A DNA stretch of 64,000 bases from Bacteroidaceae bacterium (GTDB taxonomy: Bacteria > Bacteroidota > Bacteroidia > Bacteroidales > Bacteroidaceae), in the NCBI GenBank assembly GCA_017555845.1, contig JAFZFO010000013.1:16798-80797 (forward strand). The letters are read 5' to 3'. The position numbers and the translations under genes were made by a program. Each line of letters opens with the position of its first letter. Position 1 is the stretch's first letter. This document shows, in pieces, positions 53,492 through 63,868 of the stretch. A model generated the notes under the pieces. It was not told the DNA's origin. It saw only the letters and a list, made by a program, of their open reading frames with translations, and did not search any database.

Positions 53492-53802
53492 AGTACAGCC
53501 CTGTGTCGTTCGCAAATTATGGACCGCGGCTGTATTTGATATGGTTCAGGCGTGCGCTTTGTAGCATAACGGACAAAAGGCTGTCCGTCCGATAAACTTG
53601 GCAATAGTATGCCTGGTTGTGAATGTCGCGGAATAGTGATCCTTGTCTTTTCCATTCTTCAATAGTAGGCTGCTTGGGGCTTTTCTTTTGTAAATGTGGC
53701 AAAACCCTTGTTCGGCTCTATAATTCAGGACAATTTTCTATTTTCTTATATTATGTAGGGGGATAATTTGCTAGTAATTACTTGTTTTATAGCGTGTTGT
53801 GT

Positions 53803-53913
53803 CTATTTAAGCCCTCTGAGAATCCAAAATTCATATTCATTCCGTGTATCGGGCTTGTTTTCTTCAATTATTTCAACGAGAGGGTGTTGTTCATGCTTTT
53901 TCAGGTCTTCCAT
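53803..53913 (-). CDS. Possible 36-residue small protein
   Basis: An ATG-to-TAG ORF encoding MEDLKKHEQHPLVEIIEENK then PDTRNEYEFWILRGLK. It is charged and amphipathic, with well-behaved codons and no low complexity, inside an otherwise non-coding stretch. A minus-strand TACATTTG -7 box lies 40 nt upstream (53953-53960). Family unknown; it could also be the surviving end of a larger gene. Confidence 0.4.
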   Translation of the reverse strand: MEDLKKHEQHPLVEIIEENKPDTRNEYEFWILRGLK

Positions 53914-53996
53914 GCCGGGTTAATGAATAAATATTTGATTTTTTAATAAAAACAAATGTAAACATCGGGTGTTTGATGTAATTGCTTTTGTGAATA

Positions 53997-54021
53997 CAAT
54001 TGTAATGAACAATTACAATTG
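53997..54021. promoter_or_regulatory. Palindrome, possible operator
   Basis: A perfect 10-bp inverted repeat CAATTGTAAT / ATTACAATTG with a 5-nt spacer, just upstream of the small-ORF promoter region. No T run follows, so an operator is more likely than a terminator. Confidence 0.4.
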
Positions 54022-54486
54022 GGGTGGTGTGGTTCCTTGTGTTATAAATGTGTTATACAAATGTTCTGCATAGATAACCTGTGTCAATGAATTTAGACCA
54101 GGATATCAACAGGTGGTTATGAACAGTGTTGATAGCTATATGCAAAATATATACATTTTATATGTGTGTTGTTTAAGTGATTGAAAATCATTGTTTTTAA
54201 TATCTTTTGTTATTGCTTTTCTTTTATAACGGAAGGTTGTTTTGGGGTTTTTGCTTGAATTCTTGTATAAAATGAATGTTTTTGCACGTTTAAGTTATGA
54301 AATATCAGTATTTTATGCTATTTTATTAAAGTCCTTTGTAGATTATGGCCTTCTGGTGAAGGTTTTTCCTTTGCTGCGCTCTGTGTTTATCCTGCAGCTG
54401 TCTGTACGCAACTGTTGTCATTTTGTATTGTTTACAAATGTTTTAACATTGTAGATTAGAAACAGTAATTGTGTTTGTGTTTGAAA

Positions 54487-54518
54487 TTTGCAAGTTGTCT
54501 ATTTTTGTAATATCTTTG
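54487..54518 (+). promoter_or_regulatory. Promoter of the XRE regulator gene
   Basis: TTTG at 54487-54490, exactly 20 nt, TATCTTTG at 54511-54518. A motif AACATTTGT (54535-54543) lies in the leader and recurs inverted upstream, so autoregulation is possible. Confidence 0.75.
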
Positions 54519-54567
54519 CATGTGTATAGTTTGAAACATTTGTAACTGAAATAAATTGCATACAATT

Positions 54568-55089
54568 ATGAATGAGCGTGAGAGGATTGAATTGCTTATG
54601 AAATGCTACGATTTGTCACCGTCACAGTTTGCCGAGAGAACCGGCATTCAGCGTGCTTCGGTGTCGCATATTATAAGCGGCCGTAACAAGCCAAGTCTTG
54701 AGGTAATGCTTAAGGTGTATGATGCTTTCCCAGGAGTGGATATGAAATGGCTCATGACCGGCATTGGAGAGGTACCAGTGCGTCAGTCGGCTGAGGCTGT
54801 TGCTCCAGAGGCTCTTTTTCAACAGCCGGTTCAGGCTCCTCTGCAACCCCAGAATGATCTTTTTGCGGCTCCGGAACCTTCTGTTGCCCCTGTAGTGGAA
54901 GATCCTAAGCCCCGTCGTGCGGCTGTGTCTCAGGTTGTAAAGGAGAAAAGCTCCGATCTCCGCGCCAAGCGTGCCCAGATTGGTCGTTATGCGCAGATGA
55001 TGGCCGTGCAGCCCGATAAAAAGATCAAGGAGGTGCGTATATATTACAGCGACGGTACGTATGAGACGCTTATTCCTGAAAGCAGATAA
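54568..55089 (+). CDS. XRE-family transcriptional regulator
   Basis: A 173-residue regulator: N-terminal Cro/CI helix-turn-helix (SPSQFAERTGIQRASVSHII, about 17-36), a Pro/Ala/Gln-rich flexible linker (about 75-120), and a basic C-terminal part ending KEVRIYYSDGTYETLIPESR. I chose ATG 54568 over a TTG four codons upstream. It stands just ahead of pyrK-pyrD but has its own promoter and terminator, so control of the pyr genes is only a possibility. Confidence 0.88.
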   Translation: MNERERIELLMKCYDLSPSQFAERTGIQRASVSHIISGRNKPSLEVMLKVYDAFPGVDMKWLMTGIGEVPVRQSAEAVAPEALFQQPVQAPLQPQNDLFAAPEPSVAPVVEDPKPRRAAVSQVVKEKSSDLRAKRAQIGRYAQMMAVQPDKKIKEVRIYYSDGTYETLIPESR

Positions 55090-55093
55090 AGAT

Positions 55094-55124
55094 AAAATGT
55101 TGGAGCCTCTCCAACATTTTTTTT
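55094..55124 (+). terminator. Terminator of the XRE regulator gene
   Basis: A 12-bp stem AAAATGTTGGAG / CTCCAACATTTT with CCT loop and a T run, 5 nt past the stop. Confidence 0.88.
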
Positions 55125-55129
55125 ATTTG

Positions 55130-55161
55130 TTTGTATGTGGAATAAAAATATGCTATCTTCG
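55130..55161 (+). promoter_or_regulatory. Promoter of pyrK-pyrD
   Basis: TTTG at 55130-55133, 20 nt, TATCTTCG at 55154-55161, 40 nt before the pyrK ATG. Confidence 0.75.
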
Positions 55162-55200
55162 CATTAATATACATTATAAATAATATCCAACATTTTCGAT

Positions 55201-55968
55201 ATGAAAAAAGTTCTTGTCGATTTAGTAGTCAAGGAGGTTCTGCAGGTAAATGCCAACTGTGTTCTGTTGGTTATGGCGAGCGAGACTCCTTTCCCCGAGG
55301 TTCGTCCGGGACAATTTGCCGAACTCCGTATTGACCAGACTCCTACAGTTGTGTTGCGCCGTCCTATTTCGGTGCATAGTTTCAATGCCGAAAAGAACGA
55401 GATTGGCTTTTTGGTACAGGTTGTAGGCGATGGTACAAAGTGGTTGGGCTCGCTCAAGGCCGGCGATAAGGTAAATACCCTGTTGCCACTTGGCAATGGC
55501 TTTACAATGCCTGTAGAGGCCGGTAAGAAATATCTGCTTGTAGGTGGTGGCGTAGGTTCTGCTCCTTTGTACTACCTTGCCGAGGAGTTGAAGAAAGGCG
55601 GTAATGAGTTTACAATCCTCATTGGTGCGCGTTCTGCCAAGGATCTGTACCGTCGCGAGGCTTACGAGGCGCTCGGTAGAGTTGAGTATACAACCGAGGA
55701 CGGTTCACTTGGCGAGAAGGGTTACGTGACCAACCACTCGTTGCTTGCCGAGAAGTATGATTATATCTATACCTGTGGTCCAAAGCCAATGATGATGGCT
55801 GTAGCGCGTTATGCACGCGAAAACAACATCGCTTGCGAGGTTTCTCTCGAGAACAAGATGGCGTGTGGCCTTGGTGCGTGCCTCTGCTGTGTCGAGGATA
55901 CAAAGGAGGGTCACAAGTGTGTTTGTACAGATGGTCCGGTATTTTCAATTGATGAACTAAAATGGTAA
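55201..55968 (+). CDS. pyrK: Dihydroorotate dehydrogenase electron-transfer subunit
   Basis: A 255-residue flavo-iron-sulfur subunit that passes electrons from the type 1B dihydroorotate dehydrogenase to NAD+. FAD-binding RRPISVHS (53-60), NAD-binding [17 protein letters not shown] (114-130), and the [2Fe-2S] Cys pattern C222-x4-C227-x2-C230-x11-C242 are all present. Its last codons overlap the pyrD start by 7 nt. Confidence 0.95.
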   Translation: MKKVLVDLVVKEVLQVNANCVLLVMASETPFPEVRPGQFAELRIDQTPTVVLRRPISVHSFNAEKNEIGFLVQVVGDGTKWLGSLKAGDKVNTLLPLGNGFTMPVEAGKKYLLVGGGVGSAPLYYLAEELKKGGNEFTILIGARSAKDLYRREAYEALGRVEYTTEDGSLGEKGYVTNHSLLAEKYDYIYTCGPKPMMMAVARYARENNIACEVSLENKMACGLGACLCCVEDTKEGHKCVCTDGPVFSIDELKW

Positions 55969-56873
55969 AGACTAACGTAAAAATAGGCGGTCTGGAACTC
56001 AAGAATCCAGTCCTTACCGCATCGGGCACATTCGGTTATGGCCTTGAATTTGCCGATTTCGTTGATTTGAACAAGTTGGGTGGCTTCATTGTAAAAGGAA
56101 CAACCCTTAACCACCGCGAAGGCAATGCCTATCCACGCAGCGCCGAGACCCCAATGGGAATGCTCAATGCTGTAGGTCTGCAGAATAAGGGTGTTGATTA
56201 CTTTGCTGCGAATATCTATCCACAGTTGAAGGATCTTGATACCAATGTGCTTGTAAATGTTTCGGGCGCATGTATTGAGGATTATGTGGCTTGTGCCGAG
56301 AAGGTTGCTGCGCTTGACAAGATTCCTGGTATCGAGCTCAACATCTCTTGTCCTAACGTAAAACAGGGCGGTATGGCCTTTGGCGTGATGCCACAGTCGG
56401 CAGCCGAGGTTGTAGCTGCAGTGCGCAAGGTCTATCCAAAGACATTGATTGTGAAGCTGTCGCCAAACGTTACCGATATCACAGAGATTGCACGTGCGGT
56501 TGAGGGTGCCGGTGCCGATAGCGTATCACTCATCAATACATTGCTTGGTATGGCAATCGATTCAGAGAAACGCCGTCCGGTGCTCTCTACAATTACTGGT
56601 GGTATGAGTGGTCCTGCAGTGAAGCCAATCGCTCTGCGCATGGTTTGGCAGGTTGCCAAGGCTGTCAAGATTCCTGTAGTGGGTATTGGTGGTATCACTA
56701 CCGGTGCCGATGCCATTGAGTTCCTGCTTGCCGGTGCAAGTGCGATAGAGGTGGGTACAGCCAACTTCATGAATCCTGCTGTTACTGGCGAGATTGTTGA
56801 TTATATCGAGGATTATCTCGTTCGCCACAAGATGAGTTCTGTACAGGAACTTATAGGTGCTTTGGAGATTTGA
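55962..56873 (+). CDS. pyrD: Dihydroorotate dehydrogenase, class 1B catalytic subunit
   Basis: A 303-residue FMN TIM-barrel enzyme oxidising dihydroorotate to orotate in pyrimidine synthesis. The catalytic base Cys130 ([11 protein letters not shown]) marks the class 1 type, and the pairing with pyrK marks 1B. Start ATG 55962 overlaps the pyrK stop (ATGGTAA), indicating translational coupling. Confidence 0.96.
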   Translation: MVKTNVKIGGLELKNPVLTASGTFGYGLEFADFVDLNKLGGFIVKGTTLNHREGNAYPRSAETPMGMLNAVGLQNKGVDYFAANIYPQLKDLDTNVLVNVSGACIEDYVACAEKVAALDKIPGIELNISCPNVKQGGMAFGVMPQSAAEVVAAVRKVYPKTLIVKLSPNVTDITEIARAVEGAGADSVSLINTLLGMAIDSEKRRPVLSTITGGMSGPAVKPIALRMVWQVAKAVKIPVVGIGGITTGADAIEFLLAGASAIEVGTANFMNPAVTGEIVDYIEDYLVRHKMSSVQELIGALEI

Positions 56874-56894
56874 TTCTATACAGATTGATTCAAT

Positions 56895-56931
56895 AAAAAT
56901 GACTCTTACCAATTTGGTAAGAGTCATTTTT
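56895..56931. terminator. Bidirectional terminator between pyrD and trmD
   Basis: A 16-bp stem (56895-56910 with 56916-56931) with A-rich start and T-rich end, between convergent genes. Confidence 0.85.
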
Positions 56932-57016
56932 ATATCGTATGTTTTTGTGTCAATTACAAATGTTTTGCAGCTTTAATTTTGTATATACAAATGTAATTGT
57001 GTAAATATTTTTCTTG

Positions 57017-57691
57017 TTACTTCAACAGGTCGGGGCGCAGTAGTTTTGTGCGTTCAAGTGACTGCTCAAATTCCCATTGGCGTATCTTTGCCTCGTGACC
57101 AGAGAGCAGTACCTCAGGTACTTTCCAACCATTATACTCTGCAGGGCGTGTATATACGGGGGCTGCAAGCAAATTGTCCTGGAAAGAGTCGCTCAAAGCC
57201 GATGTTTCGTCCGAAATTACGCCTGGAATTAGGCGAATGACAGCGTCACAGATTACCTCAACTGCCAATTCGCCACCCGTCAGAACGTAGTCACCAATGC
57301 TTATCTCTTTAGTAATCAAGTGTTCGCGTATTCTATGGTCAATTCCCTTGTAATGGCCACACAAAAAGATGAGATTTTCCTTCATTGAGAGCGAATTTGC
57401 CATTGGCTGGTCAAAAACCTGTCCGTCAGGGGTGGTATAAATGACCTCGTCGTAGTTTCTTTGGCTCTTGAGGTGCTTTATACAATTGTCAATAGGCTCA
57501 ATTTTCATAACAAGTCCAGCGCAACCTCCAAATGGGTAGTCGTCGGTCTTGCGGTGCTTGTCTGTTGTATAATCACGTAAATTATGTAAACAAATTTCAG
57601 CATATCCGTTGCGCTGTGCACGACCCATGATAGAGGAGTTGAAGAAGCTCTCCATCATCTCCGGGAATGTTGTAATAATGTCAACTCGCAT
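57017..57691 (-). CDS. trmD: tRNA (guanine-37-N1)-methyltransferase
   Basis: A 224-residue SPOUT methyltransferase placing m1G37 to prevent frameshifting. N-terminus [12 protein letters not shown], the trefoil-knot motifs [12 protein letters not shown] (about 110-122) and [13 protein letters not shown] (about 132-144), and the [11 protein letters not shown] region all match TrmD. It is monocistronic and convergent with pyrD. Confidence 0.97.
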   Translation of the reverse strand: MRVDIITTFPEMMESFFNSSIMGRAQRNGYAEICLHNLRDYTTDKHRKTDDYPFGGCAGLVMKIEPIDNCIKHLKSQRNYDEVIYTTPDGQVFDQPMANSLSMKENLIFLCGHYKGIDHRIREHLITKEISIGDYVLTGGELAVEVICDAVIRLIPGVISDETSALSDSFQDNLLAAPVYTRPAEYNGWKVPEVLLSGHEAKIRQWEFEQSLERTKLLRPDLLK

Positions 57692-58098
57692 ATAAAATAT
57701 ATTTTTGTAAATCGTTTTTCAGTGTTCGTGAATTCTGTTTCCGTCTGCGAAGATAGTGAAATTTATTCTAATGGGCTTTCCCATTCCCGAATAATTTCTC
57801 AAGCCTGTTTTTAAGCCTGGTATCCCTCACATCGCTCAAACTCCCGAAATTTGGAAATTCAAGGCAATTATTCAGGTTCGACATTAAAAATGAAATCTCA
57901 CACATCCTTTTATTGCCCTTTTTTGGCCGTTTTAAGCGCTTTTGGCCTTAAAAACGGGATTATGGCCGTTTAAGAGCTTAATAAAACTTAAAATCTTTGT
58001 ATGTTTCGGCAAATTTAAGTAATTTAGCGATGTATTTATATATAATAAGGTATAAAACACAAAAAAACAATAACATTAATTTTATAATACTAACTTAA
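57692..58098. other. Divergent trmD/gyrA intergenic region
   Basis: About 400 nt with no supported gene. A segment near 57915-57985 has GGCCGTTTTAAGCGC and GGCCGTTTAAGAGC elements in direct and partly inverted arrangement (potential structure). An imperfect -7 box (AATCTTTG near 57992) could serve gyrA. Confidence 0.55.
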
Positions 58099-60627
58099 AT
58101 GATTGAGAACGACAGAATTATTAAAGTCAATGTCGAAGAGGAGATGAAGTCGTCATACATCGACTACTCGATGTCGGTAATTGTGGCACGTGCATTGCCC
58201 GATGTCCGCGACGGCTTGAAGCCTGTACACCGTCGTATCCTTTATGGTATGATGGAGCTTGGCAACACTTCGGACAAACCATACAAGAAGTCGGCTCGTA
58301 CTGTCGGTGACGTACTCGGTAAGTACCACCCACACGGCGACTCATCGGTTTATGGTGCTCTCGTCCGTATGGCTCAGGACTGGGTAATGCGTTATCCGCT
58401 TATCGACGGCCAGGGAAACTTCGGTTCTATTGACGGCGACTCGCCTGCTGCGATGCGTTATACCGAGGCTCGCTTGCACAAGATCGGTGAGGAACTCGCA
58501 CAGGATCTCTACAAGGAGACTGTGGATTTCCAGCCTAACTACAACGACGAGTTCTTTGAACCAACCGTTATGCCTACCCGTATACCTAACCTTCTGGTAA
58601 ACGGTTCATCAGGTATTGCCGTTGGTATGGCAACCAATATCCCTACACACAACCTTAGCGAGGTGCTCGATGCCTGCGTTGCATATATTGACAACCCCGA
58701 GATTGACACCGATGGCCTGATGCAGTATGTCAAGGCTCCTGATTTCCCAACAGGTTGTGACATCTTTGGTCTGAACGGTGTGCGTGATGCATACGAGACA
58801 GGCCGTGGCCGCGTGATAATGCGTGCTGTTGCCGAGATTGAGCAGGGTACACATGAGAAGATTGTTGTAACAGCAATTCCATATAACGTGAACAAGGAGG
58901 AGCTCATCAAGGATATCGCTTCAATGGTCAACGAGAAGAAGATCGATGGTATCTCAAATATCAACGACGAGTCTGACCAGTCGGGTATGCGCATTGTAAT
59001 CGATGTAAAGCGCGATGCCAATGCAAACGTTATCCTTAACAAGCTCTACAAGATGAGTTCTTTGCAGACATCGTTCAGCGTTAACTGCATTGCACTTGTA
59101 AAGGGCCGTCCACAGTTGCTCACTCTCAAGGATTGCATCAGCAATTTCGTTGATCACCGTCACGAAGTCGTTATCCGTCGTACAAAGTACGAGCTTCGCA
59201 AGGCCGAGGAGCGTGCGCACATTGTAGAGGGCTTGATCATCGCTTCGGACAATATCGACGAGGTGGTACGCCTTATCAAGGCAGCCAAGTCTCCAGCCGA
59301 TGCCCGCGTAGCTCTTATGGAGCGCTTCAACTTGAGCGAGGTGCAGGCTGCTGCTATCGTCGAGATGCGTCTTGGCCAGCTCACAGGTATCCAGCAGGAC
59401 AAGTTGCATGCCGAGTTTGATGAACTCATGCGCAAGATCGAGTACTACAATGCCATCCTTACCGATGATGAGCTCTGCAAGCAGGTCATCAAGGATGAGT
59501 TGTACGAGGTCAAGGAGAAGTTCGGCGATGAGCGCCGTTGTAAGATTGACTACAGCGCATCGAGCGACTTCAACCCCGAGGATTTCTATGCCGATGATGA
59601 GATGGTCATCACAATATCTCATTTGGGATACATCAAGCGTACTCCACTTACCGAGTACCGTGCCCAGAACCGTGGCGGCGTAGGCTCAAAGGGAAGCGAC
59701 ACGCGCGACAGCGACTTCATCGAGTATATCTACACAGCTACCATGCACAACACAATGCTGTTCTTTACACAGCGCGGAAAGTGCTATTGGCTCAAGGTAT
59801 ATGAGATCCCCGAGGGTAACAAGAACTCAAAGGGTCGCGCAATACAGAACATGCTCAACATTGATGCCGACGATGCAGTGAACGCATTTGTACGTGTTAC
59901 TACACTTGCCGACAAGAACTTCATCGAGAGCCACAATATTGTATTCTGTACCAAGAACGGTATCATCAAGAAGACAAGCCTTGAGCAGTATTCACGTCCA
60001 CGTACAAACGGTATCATTGCGATTACAATCCGCGAGGACGACAAGGTAATCTCTGTAGCTCTCACAGACGGCGACAGCGACATCATCCTTGCTAACCGTG
60101 GCGGTAAGGCTGTCCGTTTCAACGAGAACACAGTACGAGCTATGGGACGTACAGCTACCGGTGTCAAGGGTATGGACATTGCCGAGGATGACGAGGTCGT
60201 AGGCATGGTAGTCCTTCCAAAGAACGACGAGGCCGACCACAGTCTGCTTGTCCTCTCGGAGCAGGGATACGGTAAGCGTACTGCAACTGATGACTATCCT
60301 ACAGTAGGTCGTGGATGCAAAGGTGTGAAGACTCTCCAGGTGACCGAGAAGACAGGACAGCTTGTTGCCATCATGGATGTCAACAACGAGAACGACTTGA
60401 TGATTATCAACAAGTCGGGTATTACCATCCGCACATCGGTTGACCAGATTCCTATCCAGGGCCGTGCTACACAGGGTGTACGCATCATCAACCTTGGCAA
60501 GAAGAATGACTGCATCGGTTCGGTATGTAAGGTAACCCACGAGGCTGAAAACGAGGAGAGCGTAGAGACTCCCGAAGCTGTAGAGGGTGGAAATGCCGTT
60601 GAAACAGAAAACACAAACAATCAATAA
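58099..60627 (+). CDS. gyrA: DNA gyrase subunit A
   Basis: An 842-residue type IIA topoisomerase subunit that cuts and rejoins DNA. The active-site Tyr121 (AAMRYTEAR), the GyrA-box-like CTD beta-pinwheel (about 500-810, [13 protein letters not shown]) and an acidic C-terminal tail ([14 protein letters not shown]) are visible. In the quinolone-determining region GDSSVYG, Ser82 corresponds to E. coli Ser83 and the position of Asp87 is Gly86. gyrB is not nearby. A TPR protein gene follows after 29 nt. Confidence 0.97.
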   Translation: MIENDRIIKVNVEEEMKSSYIDYSMSVIVARALPDVRDGLKPVHRRILYGMMELGNTSDKPYKKSARTVGDVLGKYHPHGDSSVYGALVRMAQDWVMRYPLIDGQGNFGSIDGDSPAAMRYTEARLHKIGEELAQDLYKETVDFQPNYNDEFFEPTVMPTRIPNLLVNGSSGIAVGMATNIPTHNLSEVLDACVAYIDNPEIDTDGLMQYVKAPDFPTGCDIFGLNGVRDAYETGRGRVIMRAVAEIEQGTHEKIVVTAIPYNVNKEELIKDIASMVNEKKIDGISNINDESDQSGMRIVIDVKRDANANVILNKLYKMSSLQTSFSVNCIALVKGRPQLLTLKDCISNFVDHRHEVVIRRTKYELRKAEERAHIVEGLIIASDNIDEVVRLIKAAKSPADARVALMERFNLSEVQAAAIVEMRLGQLTGIQQDKLHAEFDELMRKIEYYNAILTDDELCKQVIKDELYEVKEKFGDERRCKIDYSASSDFNPEDFYADDEMVITISHLGYIKRTPLTEYRAQNRGGVGSKGSDTRDSDFIEYIYTATMHNTMLFFTQRGKCYWLKVYEIPEGNKNSKGRAIQNMLNIDADDAVNAFVRVTTLADKNFIESHNIVFCTKNGIIKKTSLEQYSRPRTNGIIAITIREDDKVISVALTDGDSDIILANRGGKAVRFNENTVRAMGRTATGVKGMDIAEDDEVVGMVVLPKNDEADHSLLVLSEQGYGKRTATDDYPTVGRGCKGVKTLQVTEKTGQLVAIMDVNNENDLMIINKSGITIRTSVDQIPIQGRATQGVRIINLGKKNDCIGSVCKVTHEAENEESVETPEAVEGGNAVETENTNNQ

Positions 60628-60656
60628 CTAACACATTAATATTAAACGAGATTGAT

Positions 60657-61931
60657 ATGAAAAAATTAGTATTATCTTTAGCAATGGTTCTTGGCGCAAC
60701 ATTTGCGTTCGGACAGGAACTTTCAAAAGAGGAGCTCAAGGAGCAGAAGAGACAGATCAAGGCTCTCATGAGCGTTGTCAATGATGCAGAGGCGAATTTG
60801 CAGGCTGACCCTGTTGGTGCTGCCAACGCTCTCCGTCCAGTATTGGTAAATTCATTGGTAAACAAGGATGCTTATGTATGGTACGTAAGTGCAAGTGCAA
60901 AGCAGGCTGTTATTGCCAACGAGAACAATAAGCGTGTTGAGGGTGCATCATTCAATGAGGAGTTGCTTTACTCTTACACTTATGATCTTGGTAAGGATCT
61001 TGCAATGTGTGAGGAGTGTGATGTTATTCCCGATGCAAAGGGACGCGTAAAGCCACGCTACGCCGAGTTCCTCAAGATGTCATACATGCAGCAGTACGGC
61101 CAGTTCTACAATGCCGGTGCTTACTACTATGGCAACGAGGAGTACAACAAGGCTTATGACCTCTTCAAGATGTTCATCGACACAGCCGATAAGTTGTATC
61201 AGCTCGATGTAATGCCAAAGGATACAACAAACGTTCCTGTTGCAGCATACAACATGGCTCTTTGCGGTATGCAGTTGGAGGATTATGCAAAGGTGCTCAC
61301 ACACGTTGATATGGCTCTCGCAAATCAGCAGATGGCGCCTTCGGCTTTCCGTTACAAGACTGTTGCAACAATTGAGCTTGGCGACACAGCTGCTTGGTTG
61401 GAGCTCTGTAAGGAGGGTACTGCTTTGTATGCCGATGATGCATACTTCAGCCAGTCACTTATCCAGTATTATGATAGCCACGGTGAGAAGGAGAAGCTCA
61501 ATGCATTGGCAGATGATCTCATTGCAAACGATCCTAACAATCCTTTGTTCGTATACTTGAAGGCTTACATTCCTCACCAGCAGGAGGATTTGGATACAGC
61601 TATCGAGTGGTACAACAAGACTCTCGAGGTTGATCCTAACTATGAGAACGCGCTTTCTAACCTTGCACGTTGCTACTTGCAGAAGGCTTATCTCTACAGC
61701 GTAGAGAACTCTTCAACAAAGCTCAGCGACAAGAAGAAGATTGCAAAGGACAAGGAGGTTCTCAACGGCTACTACAACCAGGCATTGCCATTGTTGGAGA
61801 GACTCCGCAACAACTGCCCTGAGAAGACAGAACTTTGGTTGACAAACCTCATCAACTGCTACTATAACCTTAACATGGATGCAAAGGTTAAGGAACTCGA
61901 GAAGTTGCAGGAGTCTTTGATGGAGGAATAA
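60657..61931 (+). CDS. Exported tetratricopeptide-repeat protein
   Basis: A 424-residue protein with a signal peptide (ending FAFGQ, about 20) and helical TPR-type repeats; the clearest are near 150-180 (YYYGNEEYNKAYDLFKMFID), 195-225 and 305-345 (DLDTAIEWYNKTLEVDPNYE). It probably scaffolds periplasmic or envelope complexes; partner unknown. It is co-transcribed with gyrA and has strong codon bias. Confidence 0.85.
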   Translation: MKKLVLSLAMVLGATFAFGQELSKEELKEQKRQIKALMSVVNDAEANLQADPVGAANALRPVLVNSLVNKDAYVWYVSASAKQAVIANENNKRVEGASFNEELLYSYTYDLGKDLAMCEECDVIPDAKGRVKPRYAEFLKMSYMQQYGQFYNAGAYYYGNEEYNKAYDLFKMFIDTADKLYQLDVMPKDTTNVPVAAYNMALCGMQLEDYAKVLTHVDMALANQQMAPSAFRYKTVATIELGDTAAWLELCKEGTALYADDAYFSQSLIQYYDSHGEKEKLNALADDLIANDPNNPLFVYLKAYIPHQQEDLDTAIEWYNKTLEVDPNYENALSNLARCYLQKAYLYSVENSSTKLSDKKKIAKDKEVLNGYYNQALPLLERLRNNCPEKTELWLTNLINCYYNLNMDAKVKELEKLQESLMEE

Positions 61932-61990
61932 ACAAGCTGCCTGTTATCGCAAGGCTTGCGATAGGCAAGGTGAGCGATAAAGATATACAA

Positions 61991-62021
61991 AAAGAAAGGT
62001 TGCCGTCGGCAACCTTTCTTT
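61991..62021. terminator. Bidirectional terminator between the TPR gene and the aminotransferase
   Basis: A 14-bp stem AAAGAAAGGTTGCC / GGCAACCTTTCTTT with GTC loop; flanks TATACAAA / TGTATATAA extend the symmetry. Confidence 0.85.
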
Positions 62022-62045
62022 GTATATAATGTAGAACTTGTTTTT

Positions 62046-63248
62046 TTATGGTTCAACTCGGCCGGGGTATTGCTCAAGTGCTTTTCCTAAAAGGAAGATG
62101 GCACGCTTCAAGTCGGCCTTGTCAATGGCGTATGCAATACGCACCTCGTTCTTTCCATATCCTTCCTCGCTGTAGAAACCCGATGCAGGAGCCATCATAA
62201 TGGTCTCGCCCTCATAGTTGAAATCGGTAAGGCACCATTCACAGAACTTGTCACTGTCATCAATAGGCAGGCGTGCAACGGTGTAGAATGCGCCCATTGG
62301 AATAGGGGAGTATACTCCCGGCAATTTGTTCAACTCATCCACAAGACAGTTTCTGCGCTCAATGTACTGTTCGTATGTGTTGATGGTGTATGAACGTGGA
62401 GCATCAATTGACGCCTCGGCAATGACCTGTCCAAGCAATGGAGGGCTCAGACGTGCCTGGCAGAACTTCATAACTGCTTGACGCACAGCGGTGTTCTTGG
62501 TAATCAATGCACCAATTCTGATTCCGCACTCCGAGTAACGCTTTGAAACAGAGTCAATAAGCACTACATTATCCTCAATGCCTTCGAGGTGGCAGGCCGA
62601 AATGTATGGCGAGCCTGTGTAGATGAATTCGCGATAAACCTCGTCGCTGAAAAGGAAAAGGTTGTGCTTTTTCACAAGGTCACGAATGCGGTTCATCTCA
62701 TTACGTGTGTAAAGATAACCGGTAGGGTTGTTGGGGTTACAGATGAGGATACCGCGTGTGCGCTCATTGATGAGCTCCTCGAAACGCTCCATAGGAGGCA
62801 ATGCGAATGACTCGTCAATGCTTGAACGTATAGGACGGATCACTGCACCTGCAGAAATTGCAAAAGCCATGTAGTTGGCATATGCAGGCTCAGGAACAAT
62901 AATCTCATCGCCGGGATTCAAGCATGTGAGGAATGCAAACAGCACAGCCTCTGAACCTCCTGATGTTACAATAATATCATCCGGCTTCAGCTTAATCTGA
63001 TACTGGTCGTAATATTCAACGAGCTTCTCACGCAAAGAAAGAAAACCGTCGCTTGGACTATATTCAAGAATCTTCTGATCAAATTTCTTTATAGCTTCCA
63101 GAGCGATGTCCGGAGAGTTAAGATCTGGCTGACCGATATTCAAATGGTAAACCTTCAGGCCGCGTGCCTTGGCATCATTTGCAAAAGGCGCCAACTTGCG
63201 GATTGGCGACGAAGGCATCAAGACGGCTCTTTCTGACAATTCAGGCAT
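62046..63248 (-). CDS. Class I/II PLP-dependent aminotransferase (aspartate-type)
   Basis: A 400-residue fold-type I aminotransferase. PLP Lys near 238 in SVSKRYSECGIRIG, the NPNNPTG motif near 173, and the substrate-carboxylate Arg in NEVRIAYA near 370 are all seen. Most likely it exchanges amino groups of aspartate, glutamate or aromatic amino acids; the precise substrate is not readable. A minus-strand -7 box TATTTTTG lies at 63280-63287. Confidence 0.9.
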   Translation of the reverse strand: MPELSERAVLMPSSPIRKLAPFANDAKARGLKVYHLNIGQPDLNSPDIALEAIKKFDQKILEYSPSDGFLSLREKLVEYYDQYQIKLKPDDIIVTSGGSEAVLFAFLTCLNPGDEIIVPEPAYANYMAFAISAGAVIRPIRSSIDESFALPPMERFEELINERTRGILICNPNNPTGYLYTRNEMNRIRDLVKKHNLFLFSDEVYREFIYTGSPYISACHLEGIEDNVVLIDSVSKRYSECGIRIGALITKNTAVRQAVMKFCQARLSPPLLGQVIAEASIDAPRSYTINTYEQYIERRNCLVDELNKLPGVYSPIPMGAFYTVARLPIDDSDKFCEWCLTDFNYEGETIMMAPASGFYSEEGYGKNEVRIAYAIDKADLKRAIFLLGKALEQYPGRVEP

Positions 63249-63608
63249 AATATATCTTTTACATTTTTATTTCAGAATGCAAAAATAGTTCAAATCTTTG
63301 ATTTCTTGTCATTGAGATTTATAAAATGTAAAAAGAAAACAATATTAATCTATTCTTTATGTATTGATATTGAATTCAGTCATCATTTATTTTTTTGAAT
63401 AAATCTTTAATCATTTCCTATTTCTTCTTTTGCTTTCTTTTCCTATTAAAAATTCAGCCGCAAATCCATGTCACACGCCCTATCCTAATTTTACCACTTT
63501 TGATTGATAATAAATATTATGTTTAATATGGTTTTGGAATTTGCGTTCTTCTTGTTAGTTAGTCAGAATTTTAAGGATTTTGACCTTTGCGGAAATTGAA
63601 CCGATTGT

Positions 63609-63654
63609 GTCATACTGAGCGCAGCGAAGTATCTTTGTCATCTCGACCGCACGG
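63609..63654 (+). repeat. REP-like dispersed repeat, copy C
   Basis: GTCATACTGAGCGCAGCGAA, then GTATCTTTGTC and ACCGCACGG. It matches the copy 97 nt downstream almost exactly. Confidence 0.8.
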
Positions 63655-63705
63655 CACGGGACATTGATATTAACGACATTTGATGATTTGAAAACTATGC
63701 ACTTT

Positions 63706-63750
63706 GTCATACTGAGCGCAGCGAAGTATCTTTGTCTCTCTACCGCACGG
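63706..63750 (+). repeat. REP-like dispersed repeat, copy D
   Basis: The same GTCATACTGAGCGCAGCGAA core and CCGCACGG end as copy C, in direct orientation. Confidence 0.8.
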
Positions 63751-63783
63751 GAGACATCTCGCAAAACAAAGCGCTCTGCAAAA

Positions 63784-63826
63784 ATCAATCAGGCAAAAGA
63801 ACGTTAATGTCTTTTGCCTGATTGAT
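63784..63826. terminator. Hairpin, possible terminator
   Basis: A perfect 17-bp stem (63784-63800 with 63810-63826) with 9-nt loop. No gene lies directly upstream on either strand in the window; it could end a minus-strand gene beyond the right edge. Confidence 0.6.
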
Positions 63827-63868
63827 ACGTTATTTGATGTTGTCCGGTATTTGTGTTTATCGGTTACC

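Larger units (their letters stand above)
53418..54567. other. Largely non-coding AT-rich region
   Basis: About 1.15 kb with a weak hairpin after the protease, a probable 36-codon minus-strand gene (53803-53913), a doubtful 61-codon minus-strand frame lacking ATG (53517-53702), a palindrome at 53997-54021 and several ACAAATGT motifs. The plus-strand frame 54242-54454 starts with TTG and is a hydrophobic low-complexity read that I do not support. Confidence 0.6.

Noticed and set aside
53517-53702. 61-codon minus-strand frame (contains PTIEEWKRQGSLF)
   Set aside because: Composition is protein-like but there is no ATG, a stop lies just upstream and no promoter is evident; it may be a gene remnant but cannot be supported as a gene.
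54242-54454. 70-codon hydrophobic plus-strand frame
   Set aside because: It starts with TTG, is a Leu/Phe/Val-rich reading of AT-rich DNA, and has no promoter or terminator of its own.
63555-63788. 77-codon minus-strand frame at the right end
   Set aside because: It is made mostly of two copies of the REP-like repeat.
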